64,000 nucleotides of DNA from NCBI GenBank assembly GCA_008692225.1, contig VICG01000001.1:1290501-1354500 (forward strand), written 5' to 3'. Below the pieces are notes generated by a model, which was not told the DNA's origin, did not search any database, and saw only the letters and a program-made list of their open reading frames with translations. Below are positions 12,189 to 25,489 of this stretch, piece by piece; positions within the stretch are counted from its first letter, which is position 1, and every line of letters begins with the position of its first letter. The translations under genes were made by a program, and so were the position numbers. This DNA is from Monilinia fructicola. Taxonomy: Eukaryota > Ascomycota > Leotiomycetes > Helotiales > Sclerotiniaceae.

Positions 12189-15100
12189 CTATTTGTTTGG
12201 TCGCAGCCAAGTTTCTCTCCTCCTTCCATCTCTAATAGGCGTATCTCTTAAATTATCCATCTCCTCATAGCCAGGAATGCTGATTCCCAATCCACTCCCT
12301 CTATCAGCAGTAGATATGGACTTACTACTACCTTCTCCAACATCGTTCTCTTCTTCCATAATTTTATTGTTCCCTAGTCCCTCTCCAATCAGTGCCCCAA
12401 ATTTACCACCAACTCTGTTCTTCAATTCCTCAAATCCACCACTATCAACAATTTTCCCTTCTTCCATCACTACCACTCGTCCTGCGATCTTCATCATTCC
12501 AACTGTATGACTAACAACAAGCGTGGCCATCCCTTCTCTCTTGTTCAATCTCTGCACTGTCTCCCTCACTATCTCAGCACTACTTCCATCTAGACCGCTC
12601 GTTGCTTCATCCAGTATCAGCAACTTCGGCTTTCTCACCAGTGCCCTCGCTATCACAATTCTCTGTGCTTGTCCCCCAGATAACTCCTGTCCTCCATCAC
12701 CCACCGTCGTATTATAACTCTGCGGAAGGGAAGTGATAAAATCATGAATTCCAGCGTCTTTGGCAGCTGCAATCGCAGATGAAATATTGGCAAAAGAAGA
12801 AGACTCTGAGAGGCCGTATATGATATTATGAAGAATCGTGGCTGGGAATAGAATTGGAGTTTGTGGGACCAGAGAGATAGACGCTCTTAGAGATGGAATA
12901 TGACAATTGGTTATGGAAACTTGGTTGAATGTTAGGGGGGGTGGTACTGATATATCAGGTGGATAAAGAGCAATAAGCAGGGCAGCTATTGTAGATTTTC
13001 CAGAGCCGGAAGGGCCGACTAGTGCGGTTGTTGAGTTGGGGACGATGGATAAAGAGATAGATGAAAGAGTTCGTGTTTCAGGACGCGCCGGGTATGTAAA
13101 TGAGAGATTATTGAATTTGACTGGGAAGATGGAAGAAAGTCTCTCCGTTCCTTTATTCTCATGTGAGGAAGACGAATCAAGATTGGCCAATTCAAGCATA
13201 TGGGTTGCGGTAACGCGAGAGGAATTGATTTGTGGCACCATGGCCAGCAAGTTGGTGCTATTAGAAATACCAAAGAGCAAAAGGTTGACTGTCTGTAGTG
13301 CTGTGGAGACACTAATCTCATTTTTGGTAATTAGCACTGTTGCATAGTAGAAAATGGTGGCGGTGGTGAAGAAAGTCATTGCGTCTGTCAGTCCCCAAAG
13401 CATTCCTGAGTAATTGGCTCGTGTCCGTCCAACTTTATACAATTCTTCAACGGCTTTGATGTGCTTTTTCTGAAAGTATGCTTCCAGAGTAAAAGCCCGT
13501 ACAACTTTAATGTTGGAAAAGGTTTCCGAGAATATGCTGGTGGTCATTTCTGAAGCGTAGTTGCACTTGTTCTCCCATTTTCCACTCACCCGATTGAAGA
13601 GTTTGGTGAATGCATATATGACAGGACCACATGCCATCGATACTAAAGTAAGTTTCCACGTATTCACAAAGGCCCAGATAATTGATATCAGTAGCATAAA
13701 AAATGCCGTGAACACAATACCAACGAACCGACCAACAAGATTGCGCATTTCCTCGGAATTCCTATCCAATATCTCGTTCAGTCGACCAGGAGAGTTCGTG
13801 GATTCTTCAAACCAGGATCTTGGTTGACTGAGGATTCTCTTAAGTGCCTCTACTCGTAGAGCACTTACCCATGCTTGCCCAGCATGTTCTAAAGCATAGT
13901 GCGAGCAAAAAGATGCCGTGCCATCGATTATCGCAACTCCAAGCAGAGCGAGTGACCATTTCATAGCATTTGAGCTTCGATTCTCCGGTTGGTAGAATGT
14001 ATCGAGAAGCCTGGCAAATATGACGGAAAATGCTGGCGTTGCTGCAGCCACAATGAATGCTGCAAAGAACCCGCTTGAGAGTATTATACGCTCCCTTTTA
14101 TCCAGCATTGGCCAAACAGTCTTTAATATCTTGATTAAGGACTTAGGTTTGATATGCTTCCCTTTGTTCTCCGGTTTAGGTTCGTCCGTATTCTCGATAG
14201 AGTCATCAGAATATTCCAAGAGAGACTCCATGGGGATAACTTTAGAGTCCCTGTCCATATTGAATGATGACAGGCTGATAGGCCTCCGAATGGAAGATTG
14301 CGTTTTCAGGTTCTGATCCTCCATGGAATGTTCTGAGATAGGCTGAAATTTTGCCTCTTGGTATTTTGGCGGTGAACTGTAGTATATAGATGACTTGTTA
14401 TCCGACGCTTGAGAATTTTGAAATCGCGAGTTCGGCCTCCGAAAATCGTCAAACCTTGAACGCGGACTGTTGATTCTTGATGTCCAGATGTCATTTGATT
14501 TCAAGTCATTAGCATAGGATATCGATGCATATCCAAGAGAAAATCGTCTATTCGACATGTCTAAAGATTGACGGCTTGCCGTGTTTGGACTGTAAATGGT
14601 AGACATAGTGGAGAAACGAGGTGTCAATTCTTGAACGAACTCTTCAAAGCTTCCAGATAATGGGGTTCCAGGGTCTGAGTTTCTTCTCATATCCGACAAG
14701 TCTATCGGTGGCTCTACAGGCGCTTCTGGTAGTGGTGAAAAGGTTGCAAAAGTGCCATTGGCTTTTGCTGAAAGCTTCCTGCGATAACCTTCCTGGACAA
14801 CCCTACTCTGTTCCATTACATAGACATAGTCATCATCCAGAATCTGTGAGATATCATGTGTCACTATGATTGTCGTTTTTCCTTTTCGCCATTCTCGAAT
14901 GTTATCCATGACCCTAAGTCTATTAGTAAGATCGAGGGCACTCGTTCCTTCGTCGAGGATTAATATTGGCGCATCTCGTAACCTAGCTCTAGCCAACGCA
15001 ACTCGTTGTTTTTGTCCGCCACTCAATTGTCTCTCCTTTGAACCAATCATTGTATCGAGACCATCGGGAAGATCAGCAATTACTTGCTCTAAGCTGGCCG

Positions 15101-16722
15101 CAGAACAAGCGCTGATGATATCTGCTTCATTAGTTTCTCCTTCTTTACCGAATTCTATATTTTTTCTGACTGTTTCATTGAAGATGACGCTCTGCTGCAG
15201 GACCAAAGTGATTTTGTGCCTCAACCAATCAGTGTCGAGATCCTGTATACGTTGACCATCTATTAAGATACTGCCCTCTTGCGGCTCATAGAATTTGAGC
15301 AATAAATTTCCCATTGTACTTTTCCCGGAACCACTTTTGCCAACTATGAATGTCGTTTCTCCCGCGGGAAAGAAGAATGTGGCCTTGGTAAGAGCGTTTT
15401 GTTGTCGATTTGAAGGATATGCAAATGTTACCTGAGTTTTGGTCAGTTCGAGTCGTTGTTCATAATTACTTTTACTCACATCATTGACTTCAATATCACC
15501 AATGCAAGATTGCGGTGTTATTGACTCTTCTTTTCTTTTTGCGATACCTCCTCTGTCCACTTGATCCATAATGGACTTGAGAGTGGCCCCTGCTGACATC
15601 CCCTTTGCCAAAACAAGCCACTGCGGTAGAATAACTTCTATAGCCACCATGCCCGACAAACAAGCGTAGAAGGTTGTGAGAACTTCTCCAGCATCCAGCC
15701 CATGATCGACTAACGAGATACCATACCAGAAGCCTTGAACAAAAATCGCTATTATAACAAACTTCGTTATGCCGAATTGAAATGCATTTGACCTGGCTTG
15801 TATCATGTAATAAACGGTAGATCTTTTGATTGCCAGAAAATATTGCCAGACCTCTTGGCCTTCTCCATTGAATGCTTTCACGGTGTCAATTGCTGTGATG
15901 GCGGTGTTGGTGAGTTTCGAAGCTTGTGAAAGTTCTCTTTTTTGAGCCTCGATGGCAGGTCCCATTTTCTTGGAGATAAGATAGAGTATTCCTCCAGCAA
16001 TTGGAAATGCCGCTATAATGACAAGTGTCAAACTCCAGGAGTAGAAGAAGGCAGTACCAAGAGCTGCTGTGGCGCCAGCGGTCTCAAAGAAGAGGAACCC
16101 GAGCGGTTGAGATGTGGATAACTGAAGCTCTCGGATTTGACTAGTATGAAATCAGTATTATTGTTATTAAGGATCAATCTACTTACGTTTCAATTCGAAT
16201 CAATAATGATCCAATACCGTCTTTGCGCAGGTCAAACCATTCCAAATCCTTCTCTAACATGCCAACAAACATTTTCTCGCGAACACTTCGTGCTTGGAGT
16301 TCTCCAAATATTACCCATGAACACAGAAATAAGCCTTCGAATAGCCATACGGCGCCTCCAAGCACGGAGATAGCTATGCACCAATTCGAAACTCGATGTA
16401 ATGTTTCTTGTGCTGTGATGACACCGCCTCCATAATTAGTAAGGGAGCCAAAGATGTTTCCGTAAAATATTGCCGAGATCGGTTTTAGAACACCGCTCAC
16501 GACTGCAAAAATTATACATAGTACCAAGTTGAGAGTATGCTTTTTTGTAGTAAATGCGAACAAAGACCGAAAAGATGATTTGATTTCCTCGTCGGACTGG
16601 TTATTATCAACATTGCGCAATTCGATAGATGATTCTTGCTCATCAACTGCCAATCGAATGCTTGGGTTAGAGTGGCCATTCCGTTTGTGGCTCTTCGAGC
16701 CTTTGCCCTTCAATATTGTCAT
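12189..16722 (-). CDS. full-size ABCB transporter, Ste6/multidrug type, 2 exons
   Basis: Exons 16722-16187 and 16140-12189 give 1495 residues with the order TMD1-NBD1-linker-TMD2-NBD2. NBD1 has Walker A GKSGSGKST, signature LSGGQKQR, Walker B LILDEGTSALD and switch VTHD. NBD2 has GPSGSGKST, LSGGQAQR, LILDEATSGLD and VSHT. Both catalytic Glu residues are present, so both sites look competent. The linker after NBD1 is long and Ser/Arg-rich (about 200 residues), a likely regulatory segment. The layout and loop sequences resemble fungal Ste6-type a-pheromone exporters more than broad multidrug pumps, but the substrate cannot be proven by sequence. The start was set at the Met before a basic cytosolic N-terminus; the same frame is open to a Met at 16890, which would add 56 residues. 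The promoter is shared with the divergent ceramidase gene. Confidence 0.88.
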
Positions 16723-18725
16723 TGAAATGAAATCTTCTATGCAATGGATGATGTGGGAAACATTGAGCAAATTTAGGTCAGCCAGAGTGGAAGATATCAA
16801 ACGAAGTGTGCTCGGGTTTGCACTCTCCGATAGTAAAAAGAGGTACAATGGCTTAAGTTTAAGATTGAGAGTAGTGCTTCCCCTTAGCATTGTTCGTTAA
16901 GCGAGTAGCGAAGAACAATACGGCCATGGCTGAAATAACAACTTGCGAAACAACATTGTTCTAGAAGCAATTCACTGCTCTTTATTCTCAAGATCCAATG
17001 GCTAACAAGTTTTGGCCTCGTTTGTTGACCAATCTCGTCTTGATATCAACTATGACGCCCCATTTTACGATCTCGATACAAGTACAAACGAAAAGAAATT
17101 TCAACACCCGTAGCCTAGACCTCTTAGCAGTGAAACTTTTTCGGAACAAAGACATAACGAAACACTCCAAAGTAGGAAAAAATGTTGCGATTGCGCATTA
17201 TTGCTGGTAATGACAGACTTTCGAAACAATCCAGTGGCGAGGGCTGTCTTTTCATTATAGCAACTTCCATCACACTAAGTTTAGGTCAATAATTAATATT
17301 TTGCTTTGTTGGAGGCTCCAAAATTCAATCGCAAACACATCATTTTAGGACATGCATGTGCAATCAGCTAAACGAAGATTGGATTCATCTCCTTTTAGCC
17401 TTTGATCGCGGTCGAATTGTCCTCGCTATAAGCTTTTCATATAATATTTCCGGAGCCCGCACCTTGGCGGAGAACAGTTCTTTGTAACCAACCACCTTAA
17501 ACTTGGGGATCCAAATAGTGTCCACAGCTTTTGTATGGCATGTAAGATTACCAAGACTTCTGCACCATCTAGTTGACACAGGTGGCCCATAATCATAAAT
17601 TTCGCACTCCATCTTTGCACAATCATTAAAAGGAAGGGGTCGTGCAGGCCACAGGTTGACAATACAGTATTAAGGTTAGAAGTTAGAACTAACCTTAGCC
17701 GAGGTTCAATATATTCACGTGGAAACTTCGTATTTTGGTCATCGAGCTTATCTTTATCTCAACATCATGCATTACGGTATCGCGACCAACTACTCTGATA
17801 TCACTTCAATCTAGTACAGTACGTCTTTCAATATCCTATTTAGCTTCTCACTTCGGTACAAGCTCGCGATCAAATGGTTGAAAGTCAACTGTGGTGAGCC
17901 TTCCTCACGCGAAGATCACTGTTTAACAGTTTGGCTAGCCATGACCAAAGAATCGAGGTGCCGGTAAAGTGAGTCACGTAAGTCGTGGCAAATCTGTTCG
18001 AGCGTCCTATCAACCCAATTCTGTTATGCTACGTATGTGTAGTTTTGTAGCTGAGCGGCAGAAATATGCTGTACTATCCTCACTTATCATTTCAGCCTAA
18101 CAGCTCCCACACCCTCAAAGGAATGCGGGGTACTTTGACAGGAGCTACTGGCATGAATCAATTAACTGTATTCAAGTCCCAATACGAAGATGCCAAGAGT
18201 TGAATATGGTTGCACTTGGCCAGGGCCTAAATCAACGACCTGCCAAATCTGACAGTGTATCATTTAAAAGCATCCCTCCCGAGCTCCCCCTTCTAAGAAG
18301 ACCCCAGATAAGTCAAAAAGACTTTGATCCCCCGCATTATGTATTGGGAATCATTTGGGAATGTTCATCACAGTCTTTCCCTAGATTTCAGTTCTATGAT
18401 AGGTTGCACGAAAGATTGTCAGGGAGGATTGTCGGCTGATGTCACTAAAGAAGAGATTATCACCGAACCCCTCCTTACATTTGGATGCAAGCGAGGCTAT
18501 CACAGCTGAACATTTTCAAGCACAACTACTTCATCTGTCCAAACGTCCGTTAGCATCTTGACTAGACAATGTATGCAAGGTCAGAAGACGGCACGTGTAA
18601 CTATGATTCTACCACGCGAGCCACACGAGTGAGTATTATCTCTGAGTGACTTTATTATCTACCTTCTATCTTCTTTCTGCTTGTCGTTAACTTCCTGATA
18701 TACTCTTGCTCTATTGCTATTAATC
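16723..18725. other. 2 kb divergent intergenic region
   Basis: This lies between the divergent ABC transporter and ceramidase genes and must hold both promoters. Small frames at 17385-17662 and 18200-18509 show no protein features. No repeat or RNA gene was seen. Confidence 0.5.
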
Positions 18726-21346
18726 ATGTCAAGTTTTGAATATTCAAAAGTCTCAGCAGACGAAAAGTTAGAGGATGAACCAAAAATTCCTCGCAGAAAG
18801 TCTCTAGCGAGTGCTTTATTTTTCGCATTCACTGGAATTATTTTGTTTACTGCGCTTACCTTGTTAGTTGTGGGACTTGTAAAGGTCGAAAGAGTTCACC
18901 TGAACAAAGAGTCTCCCAAGACTAATTCGGAATGGACTCACGAAAATGATCACAAAACACGGGCAATAGGGGACAAGTATCTCATAGGAGTTGGAAAGGC
19001 CGATATCACGGGGTAAGACTCGAGAATAGTTTAACTACAACTATCATACTAATATCAATAGTCCTGTTGTCGAATTGAATTTCATGGGCTATGCCAGTCT
19101 ACCTCAAGTTGGAACAGGACTTCGTCAACGAATTTACTCCCGAGCTTTCATTATCGGAGATGTAAACAATCCTTCCAATCGATTTGTATACCTAGTTCTG
19201 GACACAGCATCTGGGGATACTGCGATCCGATATGGGATACTCCAAGGGTTAGCCAATCTAGGCTCAGCATATTCAGTCTATGGGCAAAACAACATTGCCG
19301 TCACAGGAACACATCAACATTCGGGCCCTGGAGCTTACTTCAACTACCTCCTACCTCAAGTCACTTCACTAGGTTTTGACAAACAAAGCTACCAAGCAAT
19401 TGTAGACGGCGCAGTGCTCTCGATCAAGAGAGCTCATGACTCACTAACTACTGGATATTTAACGACTGGCGATACAAATATAACAAATGCAAATATCAAT
19501 CGTAGCATCTATGCATATCTTGCAAACCCAGCTGCGGAAAGGGCATTGTATATAGACGATGTTGATAAAACGCTGACAATGCTTCGATTCCAACGAGCCT
19601 CGGATGGATTGAACATTGGTGTCTTGACATGGTTTAGTGTTCATGGCACTTCAATGTTGGAAAATAACACACACGTCACCGGCAAGTCCTCTAAAGCTTC
19701 AACAAAGAAGAGACTGCTAACGATAACCTCAGGTGACAACAAGGGGGTCGCAGCTTATCTTTTCGAGAAGGCTGCTTTGACCGATCCCAAAGCCGCTCCA
19801 GGTTTCGTCGCCGGGTTCTCCCAATCAAGCGTAGGAGATACCACGCCAAATGTCCTTGGAGCTTGGTGTGATGACGGCTCTGGGCAACAATGTACTGTGA
19901 ATAATAGTACCTGTGCTGGTATATCACAGACCTGTCATGGTCGAGGTCCCGCATTCCAAGCATTAGATCTGGGAGTTTCGAGTTGTTATATCATTGGACA
20001 AAGACAATATGCCGGAGCTCAAGCCCTTTACGTAAGTCTTCTTTTCTTTCACCAGAAAATCCTCAGTTCTGATTTCTGTAGAATACATTAGACACAGTTG
20101 GCATGCCTGTCGTGGATGGTAGTGTCAAATCCTTCCATTTCTTCCACGATATGCAATTTTACGACTTCCCTCTAGCAAATGGATCCGTTGTGCAAACTTG
20201 TCCTGCAGCATTGGGATATTCATTTGCGGCTGGGACTAGCGACGGACCAGGAGCTTTTGATTTCACTCAGAATGATCCAGGCGCTCCCTCAAATCCTCTC
20301 TGGTCAGTGGTATCTGGTCTGCTTAGAGTGCCAACTGCTCAGCAGGTAAGTTATCCCCAATCATATAGGTATTGGAATTATCGAAGACTAATGATGATGT
20401 GTTTTTAGGTTGCTTGTCAATATCCCAAGCCAGTTCTTCTAGATGTTGGTGAGATGTCAAGTCCTTATGCTTGGTCTCCCAACATCGGTACGTTTACTCC
20501 CCTTCCTTCCCAATCTTAAGCCATCTCCTCCTCCTTCCTCCCTTCTTCCCTACCAAACAAACCCCACTAATCCATCCACTCCTAGTCGATATCCAACTCC
20601 TCCGCGTCGGCCAACTAATCATAATCATATCCCCCTCCGAAGCAACCACCATGTCAGGCCGACGCTGGAAATCCGCCATCTCAATCGCAGCCAGCACTTC
20701 CAAAATAACCACATCCACCCCCAAGGTCGTCCTCGGGGGCCCTGCCAACACATACGCGCACTACCTCGCCACACCCGAGGAATACTCCATCCAACGCTAT
20801 GAAGGCGCCTCTACACTCTACGGACAACACGAACTCGAAGCCTACATCCATCTAACGACGAATGCCATTGGGTATCTCGCTGCTTCCAATACGAGCCACC
20901 CTGCAGCTGGACCCAGCCCACCGAACAATGTCAATGCGAGTTTGAGTTTCATCACGGGCGTGGTGTATGATAGTGGTTCCTTCGGTAGTGTATCTGTGCA
21001 ACCGAATTCTGCGTATGAGATTGGGGCAGTGGTAAACACCACATTTGTGGGTGCTAATCCTCGCAATAATTTACGGCTTGAAGGGACATATGCCGCGATT
21101 GAACAGTTGGGGACGAATGGGAATTGGACTACGGTGAGAGATGATAAGGATTGGTTTTTGGTGTATACGTGGACTAGGATTAATGGGTTGACGGGAACCA
21201 GTAGCGTCGTTGTGAGCTGGGAGACTGGGGCTGGGGATGGGACGAAGGCGGGGACGTACAGGGTTAGATATAATGGGGACTCCAAGAGTGTTTTGGGGGC
21301 GATTAGTTCGTTTACGGCAGTTAGCAATAGTTTTACTTTGAGTTGA
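18726..21346 (+). CDS. neutral ceramidase, type II membrane protein, 6 exons
   Basis: Hydrolyses ceramide to sphingoid base and fatty acid. Exons 18726-19012, 19062-19681, 19733-20031, 20082-20345, 20409-20487 and 20586-21346 give 769 residues. The N-terminus is cytosolic (about 27 residues), then a membrane segment at residues 28-51, then the luminal or extracellular enzyme. Family features: GVGKADITGP at the start of the domain, GTHQHSGPGAY and SVHGTSM with zinc-binding His residues, a C-terminal immunoglobulin-like domain from about 20,800 on. The second intron (19682-19732) is GC-AG and 51 bp long, so it could be read through in frame; removing it restores the family sequence NNTHVTGDNKG. 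The amidase hexapeptide reads GDTTPN with Thr340 where the family has the nucleophile Ser (GDVSPN in animals). If not compensated this could reduce or abolish activity. The gene converges with HGH1, with 109 bp between stop codons. Confidence 0.9.
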
Positions 21347-21455
21347 GAGGTGGAATGGGTGATGTTTGTGGCTAGAAAATTAGCAGGGATATATGAGTAG
21401 AATCCGAAATGACATTTGGTGTGATGGACTTTTTATATTGGATATATTGGATGGT

Positions 21456-22855
21456 CTATACTTCTACGATCTTATCATCATCTGAATCGGATGCTGGATC
21501 TTCTGGATCTTGTGATGCCCAACTTCCCGCAACACCATTTGACTGCGATGAAAATGGTTTTGGGGATGAAGATGGTTTGTCGGATCTTCTAGCCAAGGTC
21601 TTCATTCCCGCATCGACTTTCTCTTCTCCTTCTTCATCTCGCATAAGAACCTGTACAAGTCTCTCGCAAGCCTCTCTCATTTCATCATGGTCAACCTTCA
21701 AGTGTAATTCCCTTATAATTGGGTAAACCTTGATTTCCCTCATTATATCTCTCCCCTCTCTTGTAGTCGTGAGCAACATCAATGTTTCCACATGCGTTTG
21801 CATGATCGTCGGGTCACTGTCTCTCTCCTTATCTGGAGGTAACAGTTGTAGATCTGGCAACATTGCCATGGTTTCCTCTTCGTCGAATTCCTCATTTCCC
21901 ATGATAGGTAATAGTAGATATGGCAAGATGTTGATCTCATCCTCATCCAGGAATGACGGATGGGAATCAACCTCGAAGGCTACATTTTTAATTGTCGAGG
22001 CAACACCTTTGCGCCGAATATCAGATTTGTGCTCGGTAAAAACCGTCATTTTTGTGAGAGGCACGACCCCGTCGTATTCCTGCTTTGTCAGGAAGTATTT
22101 CCGTCCTTCTTCGTGCTTGGCCAAATCTGCGAATAGATATGCAAGATAGTCATAGTCTGCATCTTTGTTATATGTCCCATCCGCACCCTTCACAAAAAGG
22201 TCCATCAATTGATCAATCGCGCGGTTGTTCGAGGTCAGTTCTTTCGGCGCAGACCGTTCGAGAGTTATAAGGTTTTTCAGGTCGTCCCATTTCGCAAGAT
22301 TTGCAAGTAACATAGCAATGAGGTTTGCATTAGGTTCTTTGGGGTTCTAGAAATGAAGCGCTGTCAGAAGCTGATGGTGAGACCAGAAATGGAGGCTGAA
22401 ATACTGTCAATTTGCCAAGTAAGGTGTTGATAAACTCCTTATCACTCGCCAGGTATTCTAAGACCTCTTTGTCTGTCGACAAGTTTATGAGAATTGTGAT
22501 AGCATCTTTGGCTATTTGCTGCACAGGCGTCAGTCGCACCTCTACTAACAAAGGTATTTCCGAGATGGCAGTCGTACTTTGTAGTCGCGGACCAGTAACT
22601 TCAAGTCCTTAACTGGCAGGAGCTCATTCGTCTTGAATATGGAAGGCTGCGACAACGAATATGGAATCAAATTCTCGACGGCTGTTGTGGCGCAAATCAG
22701 TCATCCTTTCTGCGATGGACGCTTCGAACAATTTGAACATACCAATAGTCCGCACTTGAGTGTTTCCATGGGATATGAAATCCACAAGCTGTGATACCGG
22801 TTAGCGCAGTATCAGAAAGTCAACTGAGTCTTACTTCTTCTAGTTCTGTCGGCAT
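21456..22855 (-). CDS. HGH1: HGH1-type armadillo chaperone, 5 exons
   Basis: Exons 22855-22835, 22788-22743, 22681-22578, 22518-22405 and 22346-21456 give 391 residues, the usual HGH1 length. HGH1 proteins are cytosolic armadillo-repeat factors; in yeast HGH1 helps the TRiC chaperonin fold elongation factor eEF2. Recognisable features are the starting MPTELEELVDFISHGNTQVR helix, repeated LL/AI-rich armadillo helices, the DUF383-like middle with DLFVKGADGTYNK and DYLAYLFADL, and the DUF384-like end with LPLLPYLLLPIMG-type helices and EEMRE-like REACERLVQVLMRDE. The tail after residue 345 is Ser/Asp-rich and disordered. The first exon codes for only seven residues, so its start is the least certain part, but the frame agrees with the family N-terminus. 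Confidence 0.9.
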
Positions 22856-23916
22856 TTTGGATTTCTTTTCAAAGTGATTCTAGTAAAGCCTGTGACGAAT
22901 TTCTTCAAAATTATTTTGGAGGGGTAAAATGCAAGTTATCTTTTCTGCCGTTGAAATAATCACCGCCTTCTCTCTTCGTCCATCGATTAATCCCCTACTC
23001 CTGGTGCTCCCGTGACGGGAATATCAAATCTCACTGCCAGATCTTTGTCGCGATAGCTTCGTGCATAGCCTAAATCTTCTTCTGTCGCCCATAGTTCTGA
23101 GAGTTCATCATCAAGATCATGTAGGTAAAAGTCAATTATATTGTAAGTTCTCGAGACTGGTAGCTAATACGTAGTTCCTAGTACCTAGTTCCCGGTGAGC
23201 TTCAAATCTATGCTTACCGTGACTGATGAGCTTACCTTAACACATGGACACAAAAATTGAATGAATAGTCGTTTCCCATGCATATCATAAAACCACTTTC
23301 AAACCACAGGTCAAAAGGCAAGAATACTCAGGTTATGGAATTCAAATATAGCTCTATGGTTGCATCCAGCCCACCCCAAGGACGCCCAGAGCACACAGAT
23401 ACACAGATGTTGCCTTTGATCTCGGCTAAATGCCACACAGGTTATGTGTAATTCCAGTAAGTACGTTAAGACTCAAGTCCATTTGTGAAGTATACCAATA
23501 TAAGTACGAGAAGAAGAAATAACATATCTATAAGTTTTGAGCGCGAGACTGTGAGGAATGACTCGGTCAAGTCTTACTTGAAAATGAGTGATACAAGGAA
23601 TGACATATCAATCAGCTGAAGATCTTCGCACACCTGTTTTGTTTTTTTGCTCTCCATTTCTTGCGGAGACGTCGCAAATTTACAGCTTTAAGGGGCTTAT
23701 TTGTGCAGATTAGACAGTGGAAGAATAGAAACCACAACAGCGACAATGTTGTGAGGGAGCTAATGACATTAAGATTCAGTCCCTCTTTTCTTCAACCTTT
23801 ATTCTAGCGGTTCATTGATACGAACAAGAAACCGCAATCCGCATCATGATGACACTTGAAAGCGACTATATTACCATCCAAGGAGACGTCCCACTCCACC
23901 CACGATTTGCATATCC
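22856..23916. other. intergenic region, HGH1 promoter and GH28 3' flank
   Basis: About 1 kb with the promoter of HGH1 on its left edge. The minus-strand frame that runs to 23804 is out of frame after the last GH28 intron and is not coding. No other feature was seen. Confidence 0.5.
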
Positions 23917-25489
23917 CTAGGCACAGTTGATATCCAACAAACTTTCGTCTACATTTGTACAAGTCCATTTTGCCGTCTTTCCGCTCGGTGTGGTGATGTT
24001 GATATTGTGGGCTGAGATATTTATGCATGACTATTGACGGGTTAGTTCCAATGTCCCTTGGACGAGCACAGAATGTACTTACAGCCGCGCTACTGCAGAC
24101 TAGAGTTCCAACTTTAGGGTCATGTTTTGTGCTTGCCACGCCGGTGAAATTCTTGAACACAACATCTTGAATAATCATTTTTGTCTCGTGTACGGTTAGC
24201 TGGTTATTGTTGTCTCTGGAAGGCGAGAAGGTATCGACGGGCTTGTACTTACAGGATAGGCGTTGCAATTCGAAGTGCTTTGCATATAGCAAGAGGTCAA
24301 TTCGATTGAATCTAAGGTAATTTCAAATTGGTAAAAGCACACGGGCTGAGTCGACAAATACTCACAATCATCGCTAACAACCGTCATTCCGTCATATGTG
24401 ATATTCCTCACAATTCCATCTCCGCCTCCAGCTCCATAAGGCAAGCTTCCATCCGAATTCGGAACTGCGCCTGCCCAGACCTTGATTCTTGCAGCATCGC
24501 TAGAATCACTTAGTTTGTTATGGTATATATAGATATCCTCGACAATATCGGTAACTCCAACGTATTGCCCTAAACTCCCGACGGATATTCCGTGGGAACC
24601 GGTACAGTCGAGATTTTGGACGATGATGGAGCTGCTGTTGGGTTTGAAGGATACGCAGTCGTCGGTATTGATGATGGTGGATTTTTGAAGGGTGATGTGA
24701 GAGGAGAGGTAGGTGTCCCAGCCATCTTTGGGTATTAGTTAGTTTGATATATTCATCAGAGGGAAGAACAATTGGCAAAAGAGAGAAGGTCAGATAAAAC
24801 TAACCAGAATTCTTCACTGGATTAGAATTGTTCGTCACTGCCGTCAATGTCATTCCACTAATCAACACATCCTGACTTCCTGTCATGAAATTGAACCAAT
24901 TAGGTGGGCTCTTCATCTTCAAGTCACTCATACTCCCCCCTACTACTCCATTCATCACAAACAAGATTGGTCGAGCCAAAGAACTATCTTTAGCAAATGC
25001 ATCCCACCAAGGTTGGCCATTCCCGTCGATAGTTCCCCCTCCATACCAATTGATATCATTTCCTCCCCATTGCCAAAACGCACTGCTATTTTGGAAAGCA
25101 TATTTAAAACTATTGGATGTCCAATAGCTTATGTTGGGAGAAAATTGGATGGTTCCGGAAATGTTGAAATCTATGGACTGGAGAGATTGAATGTCTAGAG
25201 CAGTGGATATTGTGTAGAGGGTTTCGTTCAACTGGACAATTCCCCCGTTGTTGCAAGATTTGATGGCAGCTAATAGAGCAGAGGAATCGTCGAGGCCAGA
25301 ACCAAGGGAGGAAACATGGCAAGTGCGATTTCGGGGAGTGGAACGGGAAGTAGTGGCTAGATGGGGCTTGGAGGGCTGAAGAGGAGAGACGACAATTTCT
25401 GGGCGTGAAAAAACCGAGGGAGTCGTCTCAGCACTGGAAGGAAGTAGGAGAATTGAAAGCAAAGCATGAAGGCCTGGATTGATATGCAT
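23917..25489 (-). CDS. GH28 exo-polygalacturonase, secreted, 5 exons
   Basis: Likely galacturan 1,4-alpha-galacturonidase, which removes galacturonate from the non-reducing ends of pectin. Exons 25489-24805, 24725-24366, 24311-24253, 24184-24083 and 24030-23917 give 439 residues. A signal peptide covers about residues 1-20. GH28 catalytic motifs are all present: NTDD with the two acidic residues, a third acidic residue in the same strand pair, GSHGISVGS (His) and RIK (substrate binding). The GSHGISVGSLGQY form and NSDGWDTY upstream are typical of fungal exo- rather than endo-enzymes. The correct end is the TAG at 23917-23919, reached only after splicing the 52-bp last intron; the C-terminus then reads CTNVDESLLDINCA, as the family requires. 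It lies next to a GH43 gene and a sugar transporter, which suggests a pectin-use locus. Confidence 0.9.

Noticed and set aside
16723..16890. Upstream Met of the ABC transporter frame
   Set aside because: The 56 extra residues are unlike the N-terminus of such transporters; kept as an alternative start only.
23804..24029. Extension of the GH28 frame to a stop at 23804
   Set aside because: This frame is wrong after the intron 24031-24082; the spliced frame ends at 23917 with the family C-terminus.
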